Below are positions 27,248 through 36,073 of a stretch of 64,000 nucleotides of DNA, piece by piece. The notes below the pieces were generated by a model. It was not told the DNA's origin. It saw only the letters and a list, made by a program, of their open reading frames with translations, and searched no databases. Origin of the DNA: Brucella anthropi ATCC 49188 (GTDB lineage Bacteria; Pseudomonadota; Alphaproteobacteria; Rhizobiales; Rhizobiaceae); the NCBI RefSeq assembly GCF_000017405.1, contig NC_009668.1, forward strand, positions 1,605,001 to 1,669,000. The letters are read 5' to 3'. The stretch's first letter is position 1. Each line of letters begins with the position of its first letter. A program made the translations under genes and the position numbers.

Positions 27248-27703
27248 ATGCTTCGTTTTTCAATTCTGGCTGTTTCGCTCGTCGCCGCTTCAGCTGCATT
27301 GGCCGACAATCAGATCACAGTGAACTGGATCAACAATGCGGGCAAGTCCATCAATTATACACAAGGCGCCTGTAATCCCGACGGAAAGTGTACACGACCA
27401 TCGACAATTGCGAATGGTGCAACCGGCGTCCTCACACACAAGGCAGAAGATGATACTTATCTACGTTCGATGATTGCGAGGTACCGCTATTCCGATAACA
27501 CCGTTTATAAGTCGTGTCAGTTGACGGTTTATGCTGAAGGGCCAAGCTTCACCAATCCTGCACCTGGATGCAAGGCGTCGGGCTATAGTCGGCATTTCAT
27601 CAAGTCCGACGGTACCGGCAGCAGCCCCACCTGTACTCTTGTGGCCGAAGAGGTCAATCATGACACCTGCGACTATAAGCTGACAGTCCGCATCAACAAC
27701 TGA
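27248..27703 (+). CDS. Small secreted six-cysteine protein of unknown function
   Basis: A 151-residue protein with a clear signal peptide (cleavage near 'AALA-D', residue 19). The mature part is beta-rich with six Cys at 42, 48, 90, 108, 129 and 141, enough for three disulfides. I do not recognise the family. The ATG has a GGAAGGA site. It is the only gene in the fliF-flgF stretch on the plus strand, looks richer in A+T than the flagellar genes, and has its own strong terminator. It may be an acquired, exported small protein rather than a flagellar part. Confidence 0.75.
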   Translation: MLRFSILAVSLVAASAALADNQITVNWINNAGKSINYTQGACNPDGKCTRPSTIANGATGVLTHKAEDDTYLRSMIARYRYSDNTVYKSCQLTVYAEGPSFTNPAPGCKASGYSRHFIKSDGTGSSPTCTLVAEEVNHDTCDYKLTVRINN

Positions 27704-27709
27704 ACTTTC

Positions 27710-27739
27710 GGAACGAGCTGCGGTGTGTCAGCTCGTTCC
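27710..27739. terminator. Bidirectional terminator between the secreted protein and fliP
   Basis: A perfect 11-bp stem, GGAACGAGCTG/CAGCTCGTTCC, with an 8-base loop. It lies between the convergent stops at 27703 and 27745. Confidence 0.75.
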
Positions 27740-27744
27740 AGTCT

Positions 27745-28485
27745 CTACGAAAAGGATCGTATGAGGCTTCCGACCAGAATATTCCAGCCGTCGATCAGCA
27801 CGAAGAACAGAATCTTGAACGGCAGCGAGATCACCGTCGGCGGCAGCATCATCATACCCATCGACATGGTGAGCGTCGCCACGACGAGGTCGATCACCAG
27901 AAATGGCAGCACGATCAGGAAGCCGATTTCAAAACCACGCCGCAGTTCCGAGATCATGAAGGCTGGAACCAGCACGCGGAAATCGACGATACCGTCATCG
28001 CCGGTGCGGAACGATGGATCAGCGAGATCTTCAAAGAGCCGCAGGTCCTTGTCACGCACCTGCCCCATCATGAATTCACGGAAAGGCTGCGATATTTCAC
28101 CGAAAGCAGCTTCCTGCGTGATTTCATTGCGCATCAGGGGCTGCACGCCATTGTTCCAGGCCCGGTCGAAGGCGGGCGCCATGACATAGAAGGTCATGAA
28201 CAGGGCAAGCGAGATCATCACCATGCTGGCAGGCGCGGTCTGGAGGCCAAGCCCCGAACGCAAAAGCGAAAAGGCGATGGCAAAACGCGTGAAGCTCGTC
28301 ACCATGATGAGCAGGCCCGGCGCAATGGAAAGCACCGTCAGAAGTCCGAACAACTGCACGATCTGACCGCTCGCAGCACCACTGCCTGCAGGCAGCAGAT
28401 TGTCGAGCGTCAGCGGCTGCTGCGCCTGTGCGGAAACGGTGAGAGCGAGCGTCAGGAGAACGCCAAGACCAAGAAGTTTTTTCAT
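27745..28485 (-). CDS. fliP: FliP, flagellar export gate protein
   Basis: A 246-residue protein with a cleavable signal peptide ('ALTVSAQAQ') and about four membrane helices; 'TSFTRFAIAFSLLRSGLGLQTAP' and 'LVVATLTMSMGMMMLPPTVISLPFKILFFVLIDGW' are FliP signatures. It forms the gate core with FliQ and FliR. It overlaps fliL by 4 bases and ends the long flgF-fliP unit. Confidence 0.96.
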   Translation of the reverse strand: MKKLLGLGVLLTLALTVSAQAQQPLTLDNLLPAGSGAASGQIVQLFGLLTVLSIAPGLLIMVTSFTRFAIAFSLLRSGLGLQTAPASMVMISLALFMTFYVMAPAFDRAWNNGVQPLMRNEITQEAAFGEISQPFREFMMGQVRDKDLRLFEDLADPSFRTGDDGIVDFRVLVPAFMISELRRGFEIGFLIVLPFLVIDLVVATLTMSMGMMMLPPTVISLPFKILFFVLIDGWNILVGSLIRSFS

Positions 28486-28976
28486 TCTACGACCAATGCC
28501 GAAATGAAAACGCGTTCGACAGCGCCTTCCGAACGCAGGCGCGCACGTTCTTCCAAATCGGAGCGCAAATAGGCAAGCCCGGCCGCGCCCTGCAATTGCA
28601 TGAGGTTGACACTGCGCAGGAAGCTCAGGAAATCATCGCCGACGCTTGCCGCCACCGCCGCCGGAATTTCATGGCCCGGCTTTGCCACCAGCGAGGCTTC
28701 GAGACGCACCCAGGTGTTCTGCGGAATGCCGAGATTGGTGATGATCGGCTGCAGGGGCACGACGGTGCCGATGGAACGCGATTCGAAGTCGCCCTGCTTC
28801 GGCTTGTCTTCCTTGCCGGAAGGTTTGGCCGATGCCAGCTGATCGGCGGAAATCATGCCGCCCAGATACCAGCCGCCACCGCCCGCGATGACGGTCAGAA
28901 CCGCGACAGCCGCCAGCAGCCCCGTCAGGGAGCCTTTCGCCTTACCGTCTTTTTCCGTTACCGTCGTATCACTCAT
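28482..28976 (-). CDS. fliL: FliL, basal-body/stator-associated protein
   Basis: A 164-residue protein with one N-terminal membrane helix (about 19-40, 'LLAAVAVLTVIAGGGGWYLGG') and a periplasmic domain ending in 'GAVERVFISALVVE', as in FliL. It supports stator function near MotAB. The order flgH-fliL-fliP is standard in rhizobia. Confidence 0.9.
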   Translation of the reverse strand: MSDTTVTEKDGKAKGSLTGLLAAVAVLTVIAGGGGWYLGGMISADQLASAKPSGKEDKPKQGDFESRSIGTVVPLQPIITNLGIPQNTWVRLEASLVAKPGHEIPAAVAASVGDDFLSFLRSVNLMQLQGAAGLAYLRSDLEERARLRSEGAVERVFISALVVE

Positions 28977-28986
28977 GCTCAGCGCC

Positions 28987-29715
28987 CTAGAACGGAGAAA
29001 CCTGATCGAGAATCTGCTGGCCGTAAGGCGGCTGCTGAATCTCGCTCAGACGTCCGCGGCCACCATAGGAAATGCGGGCCTCGGCAATCTTGTCGTAGGA
29101 AATCGTGTTATTGCCGGAAATATCGCGCGGACGCACGACACCGGCGACATTCAGCACGCGCAGCTCATTGTTGACGCGCACTTCCTGAGACCCGCGGATG
29201 ATCATGTTTCCATTGGGCAGCGTATCGGTGACGATGGCAGCAACCTGCAGGCGGATATCTTCACTGCGCTCGATGGTGCCCTTACCCTTCGACTTGCTGT
29301 CGGAATGGGTGTTGAGCGAAGCATCCATGTCGCCGCCGGCACCGGCACCCGTGCTGCTGCTCGTGGCAAACGAACCACCGGCACCGTAAATGCCCTTCGA
29401 CACACGCTCGCGATCCGTCTTGTTATCGAGATTGGCGCGGTCGTTGATTGAAATGATGACGGTCAGGACATCACCCGGCGTCGCCGCACGCGGATCCTTG
29501 AAGAAATTGGTCGAACGCTGGTCCCAGAGCGAATAGGTCGCCTTGCTCGGACGCGCCGGATAGCCGTTGGACTGCGGATTGTTCTGCATACCAAGATGGG
29601 CCGCAACCGGGGACAGATCGGGTGCCCGACCGATTTCCTCCGGCTTGGTGGCACAACCGGCCAGAAGAACCAGTACTGCTGCTGTAAGGGTTGCTTTGTT
29701 CATGCTGTTTTTCAT
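28987..29715 (-). CDS. flgH: FlgH, L-ring lipoprotein
   Basis: A 242-residue outer-membrane lipoprotein with a lipobox 'LLAGC' (Cys at about 21) and the FlgH body ('LWDQRSTNFFKDPRAATPGDVLTVIISINDRANLDNKT', 'GVVRPRDISGNNTISYDKIAEARISYGGRG'). The ATG at 29715 overlaps the motE stop; an ATG four codons later is possible. Confidence 0.95.
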   Translation of the reverse strand: MKNSMNKATLTAAVLVLLAGCATKPEEIGRAPDLSPVAAHLGMQNNPQSNGYPARPSKATYSLWDQRSTNFFKDPRAATPGDVLTVIISINDRANLDNKTDRERVSKGIYGAGGSFATSSSTGAGAGGDMDASLNTHSDSKSKGKGTIERSEDIRLQVAAIVTDTLPNGNMIIRGSQEVRVNNELRVLNVAGVVRPRDISGNNTISYDKIAEARISYGGRGRLSEIQQPPYGQQILDQVSPF

Positions 29716-30332
29716 TGAACCGTATTCCCGGACTGCGCCGCGGCGCGCTGATCCCTGCCCGACTGATCCTTCACAGCCTGCGGTGCAGTCGTCGTGCGCT
29801 GCGAACCGACGATGACGCGTGCCAGCTTGGCGGCCTTTTCCGGCGGCATTTCATTGAGGATGATGCTGGATACGCGCGGGTTGAGCTTGAGGATCAGGGC
29901 TGCCGCCGCTTCGTCGCCAATCAGCGCCATCTGCGCCGCCGCTGCATCGGGCTTCATTTTCGAGATGATGTCGACCAGCGAATCCTGCGCCTTGCTGACA
30001 AACTCGTCGCGGCGCTTCAGCCACATTTCATATTCCCGGCGCTTTTCCTCAAGCGCACGCATCCGTTCCTCGACATCGGCCTTCAGCTCGGTCAATTGCT
30101 TGGCCTGCAGCGCGTAGCGGGCGTCCGCCGCCTGATCGTCGATATTGCCGCAGAACTTGCGGATTTCATCGAGGTTGCCAAGCGGCGGCGAAGAAGCAAG
30201 CTGCTGTGCCGCCGATGCCTCTACTGGTGCTTGAGCTGGCGTCACCGCCTGCTGCGCCAATGCCGGAGCGGAGGCAGCCAGAAGCAGCGCTACTGCCGAA
30301 CCATACCGGATCATTTTATGAGCCATGGTCAT
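29712..30332 (-). CDS. motE: MotE-family periplasmic protein, putative MotC chaperone
   Basis: A 206-residue exported protein: signal peptide to about residue 27 ('APALAQ'), a coiled coil ('KADVEERMRALEEKRREYEMWLKRRDEF'), then an MgtE-N-like helical domain ('LIGDEAAAALILKLNPRVSSIILNEMPPEKAAKLARVI'). MotE of Sinorhizobium is a periplasmic chaperone for MotC. The place between flgI and flgH and 4-base overlaps with both support it. Symbol assignment is by family and order. Confidence 0.75.
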   Translation of the reverse strand: MTMAHKMIRYGSAVALLLAASAPALAQQAVTPAQAPVEASAAQQLASSPPLGNLDEIRKFCGNIDDQAADARYALQAKQLTELKADVEERMRALEEKRREYEMWLKRRDEFVSKAQDSLVDIISKMKPDAAAAQMALIGDEAAAALILKLNPRVSSIILNEMPPEKAAKLARVIVGSQRTTTAPQAVKDQSGRDQRAAAQSGNTVQ

Positions 30333-31570
30333 TGCACCACCAGTTCCGCATGAAGCGCGCCGGATGTCTTGATAGCTTGCAATATTGCGATGATGCCGGT
30401 CGGCTTCACGCCGATCTGGTTCAGGCCCTTCACCAGATTTTCAAGATTTGCGCCGGTCAGAATGCCAATCTTGGCGTTCTGCTGGTTGACGGCGATATCG
30501 GTGTTCGGTTCGACAGCCGTTACACCATCGCTGAACGGCTCTGGCTGAACGACCATCGGGGTTTCTGTTACACGAACCGTCAAGCTGCCATGGCTGATCG
30601 CCACTTTGGAGATACGCACCTTCTCGCCGATGACGACAGTTCCTGTCCGTTCGTCAACCACCACACGCGCCACTTCGTCAGTCGTGATCGGCAGGCCTTC
30701 AAGCTCTGCGAGGAAACGTGCGGCAGGCACGTTCTTCGGACGCGACAGGCGGATCGTCTTGGCGTCGCGCGCAATAGCGACACCGCGACCATAACGGCGC
30801 TTGGCGAAGACATTGATCGTGTCGGCAGCGCGCACGGCAGTGGTGAAATCAGGATCGCGCAGCTCGACGATCATTTCGGTTTCCTTGCCGAAATTACCCG
30901 CCACTTCGCGTTCGACCAGCGCGCCATTGGGGATGCGACCGGAAGTCGGCACACCCTGCGTCACGCTTGCGGCTTCACCTTCCGCCGCAAAGCCGGACAC
31001 GATCATGTTGCCCTGCGCAACGGCATAAATCTGATTGTCGGCACCCATGAGCTGGGTCATGACCAGTGTGCCGCCCTGCAGCGACGTCGCATCGCCGAGT
31101 GACGATACCGTCACATCGATGCGCGAACCGGCACCGGCAAAGGCGGGCAGGTTCGCTGTCACGATGACCGCAGCCGTGTTTTTAGAGCGGGTGGAGTTGC
31201 GCGGCGCGCTGATGCCGAGATTGTCCAGCATGGCGCGCATGGACTGTTCGGTGAACGGCGAATTGCGCAGGCTGTCACCGGTGCCCTTGAGGCCGATGAC
31301 AAGACCATAGCCCACAAGCTGGTTTTCGCGCACGCCCTGAATGGTGGCGATATCCTTCAGGCGCGCAACCGCGCTTCCCCGGCCAAGTTCGGCATAGGCC
31401 ATTTTCGACGGATCGCCACCCGAGCCAAGCCAATCGGCATCAGCATCCACTGCGGAACCGAATTCCCGCGCATTCTTCGACGACTCGTCCGCAAATCCTG
31501 CAACAGGCTGGAAAACGAGCGCCAGGACGGCGAACAAAGTGGCGATCTGGGCGGCGCAAGTTTTTCTCAC
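30329..31570 (-). CDS. flgI: FlgI, P-ring protein with an N-terminal insertion
   Basis: A 413-residue exported P-ring subunit. A signal peptide ends near residue 27. FlgI homology begins at about residue 70 ('ARLKDIATIQGVRENQLVGYGLVIGLKGTGDSLRNSPFTEQSM') and runs to the end ('VKPTGIIAILQAIKTSGALHAELVVQ'). Residues 28-70 are an acidic, Ser/Gly-rich stretch that most FlgI proteins (about 365-375 residues) lack. It forms the ring in the peptidoglycan with FlgA as chaperone. Confidence 0.95.
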   Translation of the reverse strand: MRKTCAAQIATLFAVLALVFQPVAGFADESSKNAREFGSAVDADADWLGSGGDPSKMAYAELGRGSAVARLKDIATIQGVRENQLVGYGLVIGLKGTGDSLRNSPFTEQSMRAMLDNLGISAPRNSTRSKNTAAVIVTANLPAFAGAGSRIDVTVSSLGDATSLQGGTLVMTQLMGADNQIYAVAQGNMIVSGFAAEGEAASVTQGVPTSGRIPNGALVEREVAGNFGKETEMIVELRDPDFTTAVRAADTINVFAKRRYGRGVAIARDAKTIRLSRPKNVPAARFLAELEGLPITTDEVARVVVDERTGTVVIGEKVRISKVAISHGSLTVRVTETPMVVQPEPFSDGVTAVEPNTDIAVNQQNAKIGILTGANLENLVKGLNQIGVKPTGIIAILQAIKTSGALHAELVVQ

Positions 31571-32058
31571 TGCATCCCCACCTGAATGCGCCCATTGGCC
31601 AGCACCGTGCCGGACACGATGATGCCGCTATCGACGTTACGAACCTTGATGAAGTCGCCAACCGCGCCGGATTCAAGCGGCGTGCCCATGGCGGTTATGG
31701 TCAGCGTACCGGCGGTAAAGACCAGCGGCGCCGGTACACCGCGTGTAACCAGAGACGGCTCCCCCAATGCGGAAACGAGGATCGGCTTGCCGGGGAGCAG
31801 CGTCTTGCGCGCCACCTTGCCTGCCGCCTGATCCGGGGACAGCACATATTGGGTCGCCGCCGGCGCATTGATGAAGAACTGCTTCTCCAGCAATGCCGTA
31901 TCGCTTACGATCTGGCCGGGATAGACGGTGGCCGAAGGCACCACAAAGGCGATGCGGTCTGCCGCACTTGCACCAGCCATTGCGGCAAGCAGGAAGCCAC
32001 CGGCAAGAACCAGCCTTTTCTTTTGAAAGATCGCCTTCACACAGCCCATCGCCATCAC
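31567..32058 (-). CDS. flgA: FlgA, P-ring assembly chaperone
   Basis: A 163-residue exported protein with a signal peptide ending near 'GASAA' (about 33) and a SAF domain ('LLPGKPILVSALGEP', 'VGDFIKVRNVDSGIIVSGTVLANGRIQV') typical of FlgA, the periplasmic chaperone for FlgI. It overlaps flgI by 4 bases. It is shorter than enterobacterial FlgA. Confidence 0.92.
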   Translation of the reverse strand: MMAMGCVKAIFQKKRLVLAGGFLLAAMAGASAADRIAFVVPSATVYPGQIVSDTALLEKQFFINAPAATQYVLSPDQAAGKVARKTLLPGKPILVSALGEPSLVTRGVPAPLVFTAGTLTITAMGTPLESGAVGDFIKVRNVDSGIIVSGTVLANGRIQVGMQ

Positions 32059-32060
32059 CG

Positions 32061-32849
32061 TCAGCGCAAGTTCTTCGATACGGTTGCCGCCATTTCGTCG
32101 GCAGCCTGAATAACCTTGGAATTCATTTCATAGGCACGCTGCGCCGTGATGAGATCGGTGATTTCCTTCACCGGATCGACATTCGACGCTTCGAGATAGC
32201 CCTGCTTGATCGAGCCGTAGCCCGGATCGCCTGGCACGCCGACCAGCGGACCGCCGGATGCTTCCGTCTCGCGATAGAGATTGCCGCCGAGCGGCTCCAG
32301 ACCCGCTTCATTGGTGAAGTTGGCGAGGGTCAGCTGGCCGAGATCGACCTGATTGACCTGATCCTGCAGCTTGGCGAAAACCTGTCCCGTATCGGTGACC
32401 GTCACTTCAACGGCGTCTGGCGGAATGGTGATCGCCGGTTCGACAGGATTGCCATCGAGCGTCACAAGCTGGCCATCGGCATTCTTGTTGAACGCGCCAG
32501 CGCGCGCATAAAGCGTCTCGCCGGTCGGGCTCTGAATCTGAAACCAGCCCTTGCCGGTCAAAGCCAGATCGAATGGATTGCCGGTCTGGTTGAAACTGCC
32601 CTGCATATGGAGATTGCGCACCGCTGCCGTCTGCACGCCAAGGCCAACCAGAGCGCCTTCCGGCACGATGGACTGGTTAGCCTGATTGGGCACGCCTGCC
32701 GTACGCTCGGACTGATAAAGAAGATCGGAAAATTCCGCACGCGCGCGCTTGAAGCCCGTTGTGTTGATATTGGCGATGTTGTTGGCAATCACTTCCAGAT
32801 TGAGCTGCTGGGCGTTCATGCCGGTGGCGGCGATCGTCAGGGCTTTCAT
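32061..32849 (-). CDS. flgG: FlgG, distal rod protein
   Basis: A 262-residue rod protein with '[40 protein letters not shown]' at the start and '[32 protein letters not shown]' at the end, the FlgG signatures; length is normal. It forms the distal rod. Confidence 0.97.
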   Translation of the reverse strand: MKALTIAATGMNAQQLNLEVIANNIANINTTGFKRARAEFSDLLYQSERTAGVPNQANQSIVPEGALVGLGVQTAAVRNLHMQGSFNQTGNPFDLALTGKGWFQIQSPTGETLYARAGAFNKNADGQLVTLDGNPVEPAITIPPDAVEVTVTDTGQVFAKLQDQVNQVDLGQLTLANFTNEAGLEPLGGNLYRETEASGGPLVGVPGDPGYGSIKQGYLEASNVDPVKEITDLITAQRAYEMNSKVIQAADEMAATVSKNLR

Positions 32850-32876
32850 GGCTTATTTATCCTTGGCTACCGCAAA

Positions 32877-33212
32877 TCAGATGGGCATACGGCTGATTTC
32901 GAGATAGGCCTGCACGATCTTGTCGCGGATCGCGATGGCCGTCTGAAGCGACTGTTCGGCTTCCATGACTGAGCTGACCACATCGCGCACCGGCGCATCG
33001 CCCTTGATGCCCTGAATGGACGTCGCTTCAGCCGTCTGCAGCTTCTGGCCGACGGAATCCGTCATCTGAGACAGAACTTCGCCGAACGAGGCACCCGGAG
33101 CTGCCGGAACAGCCTGCGGCGCGGAAGTGGAACCCACGCCCTTTTCGGCTACGGTTTCCGAGAGGCGCGACAGGGCATTGCGCGCCGAAATGCTCATGAT
33201 CGAGTCGTACAT
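32877..33212 (-). CDS. fliE: FliE, MS ring-rod junction protein
   Basis: A 111-residue protein with '[22 protein letters not shown]' and '[35 protein letters not shown]', the conserved FliE C-terminal half. It joins FliF to the rod. Its ATG touches the flgC stop. Confidence 0.94.
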
Positions 33213-33634
33213 TATGTGCTCCTCAAGAGATCGATGGTCATGGAAATCAGCTCACGGGCTTGTTTCACGACCTGCAAATTGGCTTCATAGGAACGATTGG
33301 CTTCGCGCATGTCCGCCATTTCGACGACCATGTTGACATTGGGGTAACGGACATAGCCGCGCTCATCCGCTGCGGGATGGCTCGGCTCGTATTGCTCGAT
33401 AAAGGGCGATGTGTCCTTGCCGACTTCGGCAATGCGAACTTCGGCGGCTCCTGTGCCCTGTTCCAGCTCGGTACGGAAGGACACCGTCTTGCGGCGATAG
33501 GGATCGGCGTCGGCAGTCTCGGCGGTGGACTGCGCATTGGCGATGTTTTCGGAAACGATGCGCAGACGCGTCGATTGGGCTGAAAGGCCCGACGCTGCGA
33601 TCTTCAATGTGCTTTGCAAGGCATCGGAAGACAT
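33212..33634 (-). CDS. flgC: FlgC, proximal rod protein
   Basis: A 140-residue rod protein: '[28 protein letters not shown]' at the start, '[44 protein letters not shown]' at the end. Normal length; the order flgB-flgC-fliE-flgG is standard. Confidence 0.96.
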
Positions 33635-33636
33635 AA

Positions 33637-34017
33637 CTACCCCTTCGCGACCGAAAGCATCATGCGATGGAACGCTTTGACGATGCTTGTGTTGAGCGAA
33701 TATTCGCGGGCGATCTCACCGGCCTTCATCATTTCCTGTTCGACATCGACCGTATTGCCGGAATGGGTCTGCTCGGTGATGTCGTCCGGCCGCAGGCGCG
33801 CACCGGTAATCCCGTCGGCCCCGGATTCCAGATGCAGGGGGCTGGTGGCAGCCATGGTAAGCTGCGTCTTGTCCAGTACATCCGCGAAAGGCTGCACGTC
33901 CCGCGCCCGGAAATCCGGCGTGTTCGCATTAGCGACATTGCCCGCAACAGTGGCTTGTCTCACCGACAACCACTGCGCCTGCCTTGCAGCCAGATCGAAA
34001 AGATGAATGGAGCTCAT
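33637..34017 (-). CDS. flgB: FlgB, proximal rod protein
   Basis: A 126-residue rod protein ('[39 protein letters not shown]', C-terminal '[26 protein letters not shown]'). It is the first gene after a 95-base gap that contains a weak copy of the flagellar motif, so a promoter here is plausible. Confidence 0.95.
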   Translation of the reverse strand: MSSIHLFDLAARQAQWLSVRQATVAGNVANANTPDFRARDVQPFADVLDKTQLTMAATSPLHLESGADGITGARLRPDDITEQTHSGNTVDVEQEMMKAGEIAREYSLNTSIVKAFHRMMLSVAKG

Positions 34018-34056
34018 GGAGTTTCCCGCCTTTACAGTTGATTAACTTAAAGGCCG

Positions 34057-34081
34057 GAACTTGCGTCAAGCTTGCGGGAGG
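34057..34081 (-). promoter_or_regulatory. Weak copy of the shared flagellar motif upstream of flgB
   Basis: Minus strand contains CCGCAAGCTTGACGCAAG, sharing CGCAAGCTT with the flhA and fliF copies, 40-64 bases upstream of the flgB start. The second half differs. Confidence 0.3.
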
Positions 34082-34112
34082 ATAGGGCAGGAGGGCCTTA
34101 TTGCCTTCCCCC

Positions 34113-34718
34113 TCACCTCCGCATCTCAATCACATCGCCCGACGATGTCGTGAGCTGCCAGGTGCCAGCACCGCGACCGATTGAGACAAGGTGACTGCCA
34201 TCCGGCAGCAACGAGCCTTTTTCGACGAACCAGTAGCCTGACGTATCCTCGATCATCGCCATGCCGCCGACGACTTCGCGCAGCGCGAAAACCGGCTTCG
34301 GGAACGCCTGCCCATCCCCGCTTCCATCGCCGCCATTGCCCATGCCGGTGCCCGGAAGCCCCTTGCCGTTCGACATGACCGAGCCTGTCATCGTGTTGTC
34401 CACATCGGCATTCGGCGCAACCTGCTCCGATGGTCGGAAGGACGGAAAACGACGCACCGTTTTCTGTTCCGAACGGTCCAGCGGATCGATGATCTTGCGC
34501 TCGGCCTTCTCGGGCGAACCCAGATCGACGCGCTGAAGATAGGTGACGAAAGGCAGCATCGCACTTCCGGCGGCGAGTGTGATGGCCGCGATCTTGAGGT
34601 AGCGATCCACCTTGCTCTGCGGCTTCTTCATGCCTTCCTGTCGTGCAGCGGCCTCGACCTCCGCCGTCAGATCTGCAAGGAGTTTCTCTTCCTTTGTCTT
34701 GCGAAAGCCCGTCATCAT
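34113..34718 (-). CDS. Conserved flagellar-cluster protein with one membrane segment
   Basis: A 201-residue protein: a charged cytoplasmic start, a membrane helix at about 43-60 ('YLKIAAITLAAGSAMLPFVTYL'), a Gly/Asn-rich linker, then a C-terminal globular part ('ALREVVGGMAMIEDTSGYWFVEKGSLLPDGSHLVSIGR'). I do not recognise a named family. It overlaps fliI by 4 bases, so it is cotranscribed with it. A role in flagellar assembly is inferred from context. Confidence 0.75.
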   Translation of the reverse strand: MMTGFRKTKEEKLLADLTAEVEAAARQEGMKKPQSKVDRYLKIAAITLAAGSAMLPFVTYLQRVDLGSPEKAERKIIDPLDRSEQKTVRRFPSFRPSEQVAPNADVDNTMTGSVMSNGKGLPGTGMGNGGDGSGDGQAFPKPVFALREVVGGMAMIEDTSGYWFVEKGSLLPDGSHLVSIGRGAGTWQLTTSSGDVIEMRR

Positions 34719-36073
34719 GCGTGTTGCGCCTGTCTGTCGCCGCGCAGTGCTGCGGCAAGGTCGTTATAGGGATCGTCCGATAGGCCGGTTTCCGGCGATT
34801 GCTGCAAGGCGTCGTAAATGCGCGGCACAAGATCGACCGCCTGGTCCAGAAGGCCGTCATGGCCTTTCTGGTACGCCCCGATGGCCCGCAGGTCGCGCGT
34901 TTCCTCAAAACGGGCAACCATGCCCCGCAATTGGCTGACCAGCTTGCGTTGTTCCGGCGTCCAATTGTGTTTCGCAAGGCGCGAAACCGAGCCCGGAATA
35001 TCGACCGCCGGAAAGCGTCCCTGCGCTGCAATCGCGCGGTCAAGCACGATGTGGCCGTCCAGCGTGCCGCGGATCGTGTCGGAAACCGGATCATTGTGAT
35101 CGTCGCCGTCGACCAGTACCGAATAGATGCCGGTGATGCTGCCTCCCGCTTCCGTGATACCCGGCCCCGCGCGCTCCAGAAGACGTGGCAATTGGCTGAA
35201 GACGCTTGGCGGATAGCCACGCGAAACCGGCGGTTCCTCAGCGGCAATCGCCACTTCACGCGCTGCATGGGCAAAGCGCGTGACGGAGTCGACGATCAGC
35301 AGGACATTCTGACCAAGATCGCGAAAATATTCGGCGATGGCCGTCGCCGTATTGGGCGCGAGGCGGCGCATCATCGGGCTTTCATCGCCCGTTGCAACCA
35401 CGGTTATCGTTTTGTCCAGGTGACCTGCCATGGTCTCTTCCAGCATCTCGCGCACTTCGCGTCCACGCTCGCCGGTCAAAGCCAGTACCACCGTGTCGAA
35501 ATCCGCCGCACGCGTCATCATCGCAAGCAGCGTCGATTTGCCGACACCCGATCCTGCAAAGATGCCGATACGCTGGCCGAAGCAAAGCGGCGTGAAAATG
35601 TCGATGACATTGACGCCTGTACGCAAGCCGCGATCCACCCGCCCGCGGCGCAAGGCAGCCGGTGCAAGGCTCTCGGATGCCATTGGCCGGGTACCGGGCT
35701 GCAACGCGCCCTTCCCGTCAACCGCCTCGCCCAGCGCATTGATGACACGTCCGCGCCATTCGAGTGCCGGGCGGATGCGCATCGGCCCTTCCTCGAAAAC
35801 CGCAGCGCCAAGCGACGGAATGATGCGGTCATCGAAGGGTTTGACCAGCACCTGCGTGTCAGCCACCCGAATGATTTCGGCAAGGCTCTGGCCGCCTTGC
35901 GCGTGGATCGCCACCGCATCGCCCAAATGCGCATCACGCGAAAGCCCGCGCACGGCAATCGCCGAGCGTGACACGTCGCTCACCGTTCCGCCGATACCGG
36001 TGAGCGGCTTTGGCGCCACCGATTGCTGACGGGCAAAAGCGGCCAGACGGGAGAGCGGCAGATCAGGCGTCAT
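34715..36073 (-). CDS. fliI: FliI, flagellar export ATPase
   Basis: A 452-residue ATPase related to F1-beta: Walker A 'FAGSGVGKSTLL' at about 172-183, Walker B 'NVLLIVDSVTRFA', and the 'SRGYPPSVFSQLPRLLERAG' stretch. It powers substrate unfolding at the export gate. It overlaps the neighbouring genes on both sides by 4 bases. Confidence 0.97.
   Translation of the reverse strand: MTPDLPLSRLAAFARQQSVAPKPLTGIGGTVSDVSRSAIAVRGLSRDAHLGDAVAIHAQGGQSLAEIIRVADTQVLVKPFDDRIIPSLGAAVFEEGPMRIRPALEWRGRVINALGEAVDGKGALQPGTRPMASESLAPAALRRGRVDRGLRTGVNVIDIFTPLCFGQRIGIFAGSGVGKSTLLAMMTRAADFDTVVLALTGERGREVREMLEETMAGHLDKTITVVATGDESPMMRRLAPNTATAIAEYFRDLGQNVLLIVDSVTRFAHAAREVAIAAEEPPVSRGYPPSVFSQLPRLLERAGPGITEAGGSITGIYSVLVDGDDHNDPVSDTIRGTLDGHIVLDRAIAAQGRFPAVDIPGSVSRLAKHNWTPEQRKLVSQLRGMVARFEETRDLRAIGAYQKGHDGLLDQAVDLVPRIYDALQQSPETGLSDDPYNDLAAALRGDRQAQHA

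Noticed and set aside
34126..35274. 382-codon minus-strand frame overlapping fliI and the gene after it
   Set aside because: It is a frame-shifted shadow of two genes with clear homology or coupling; its product is Arg-rich with no domain.
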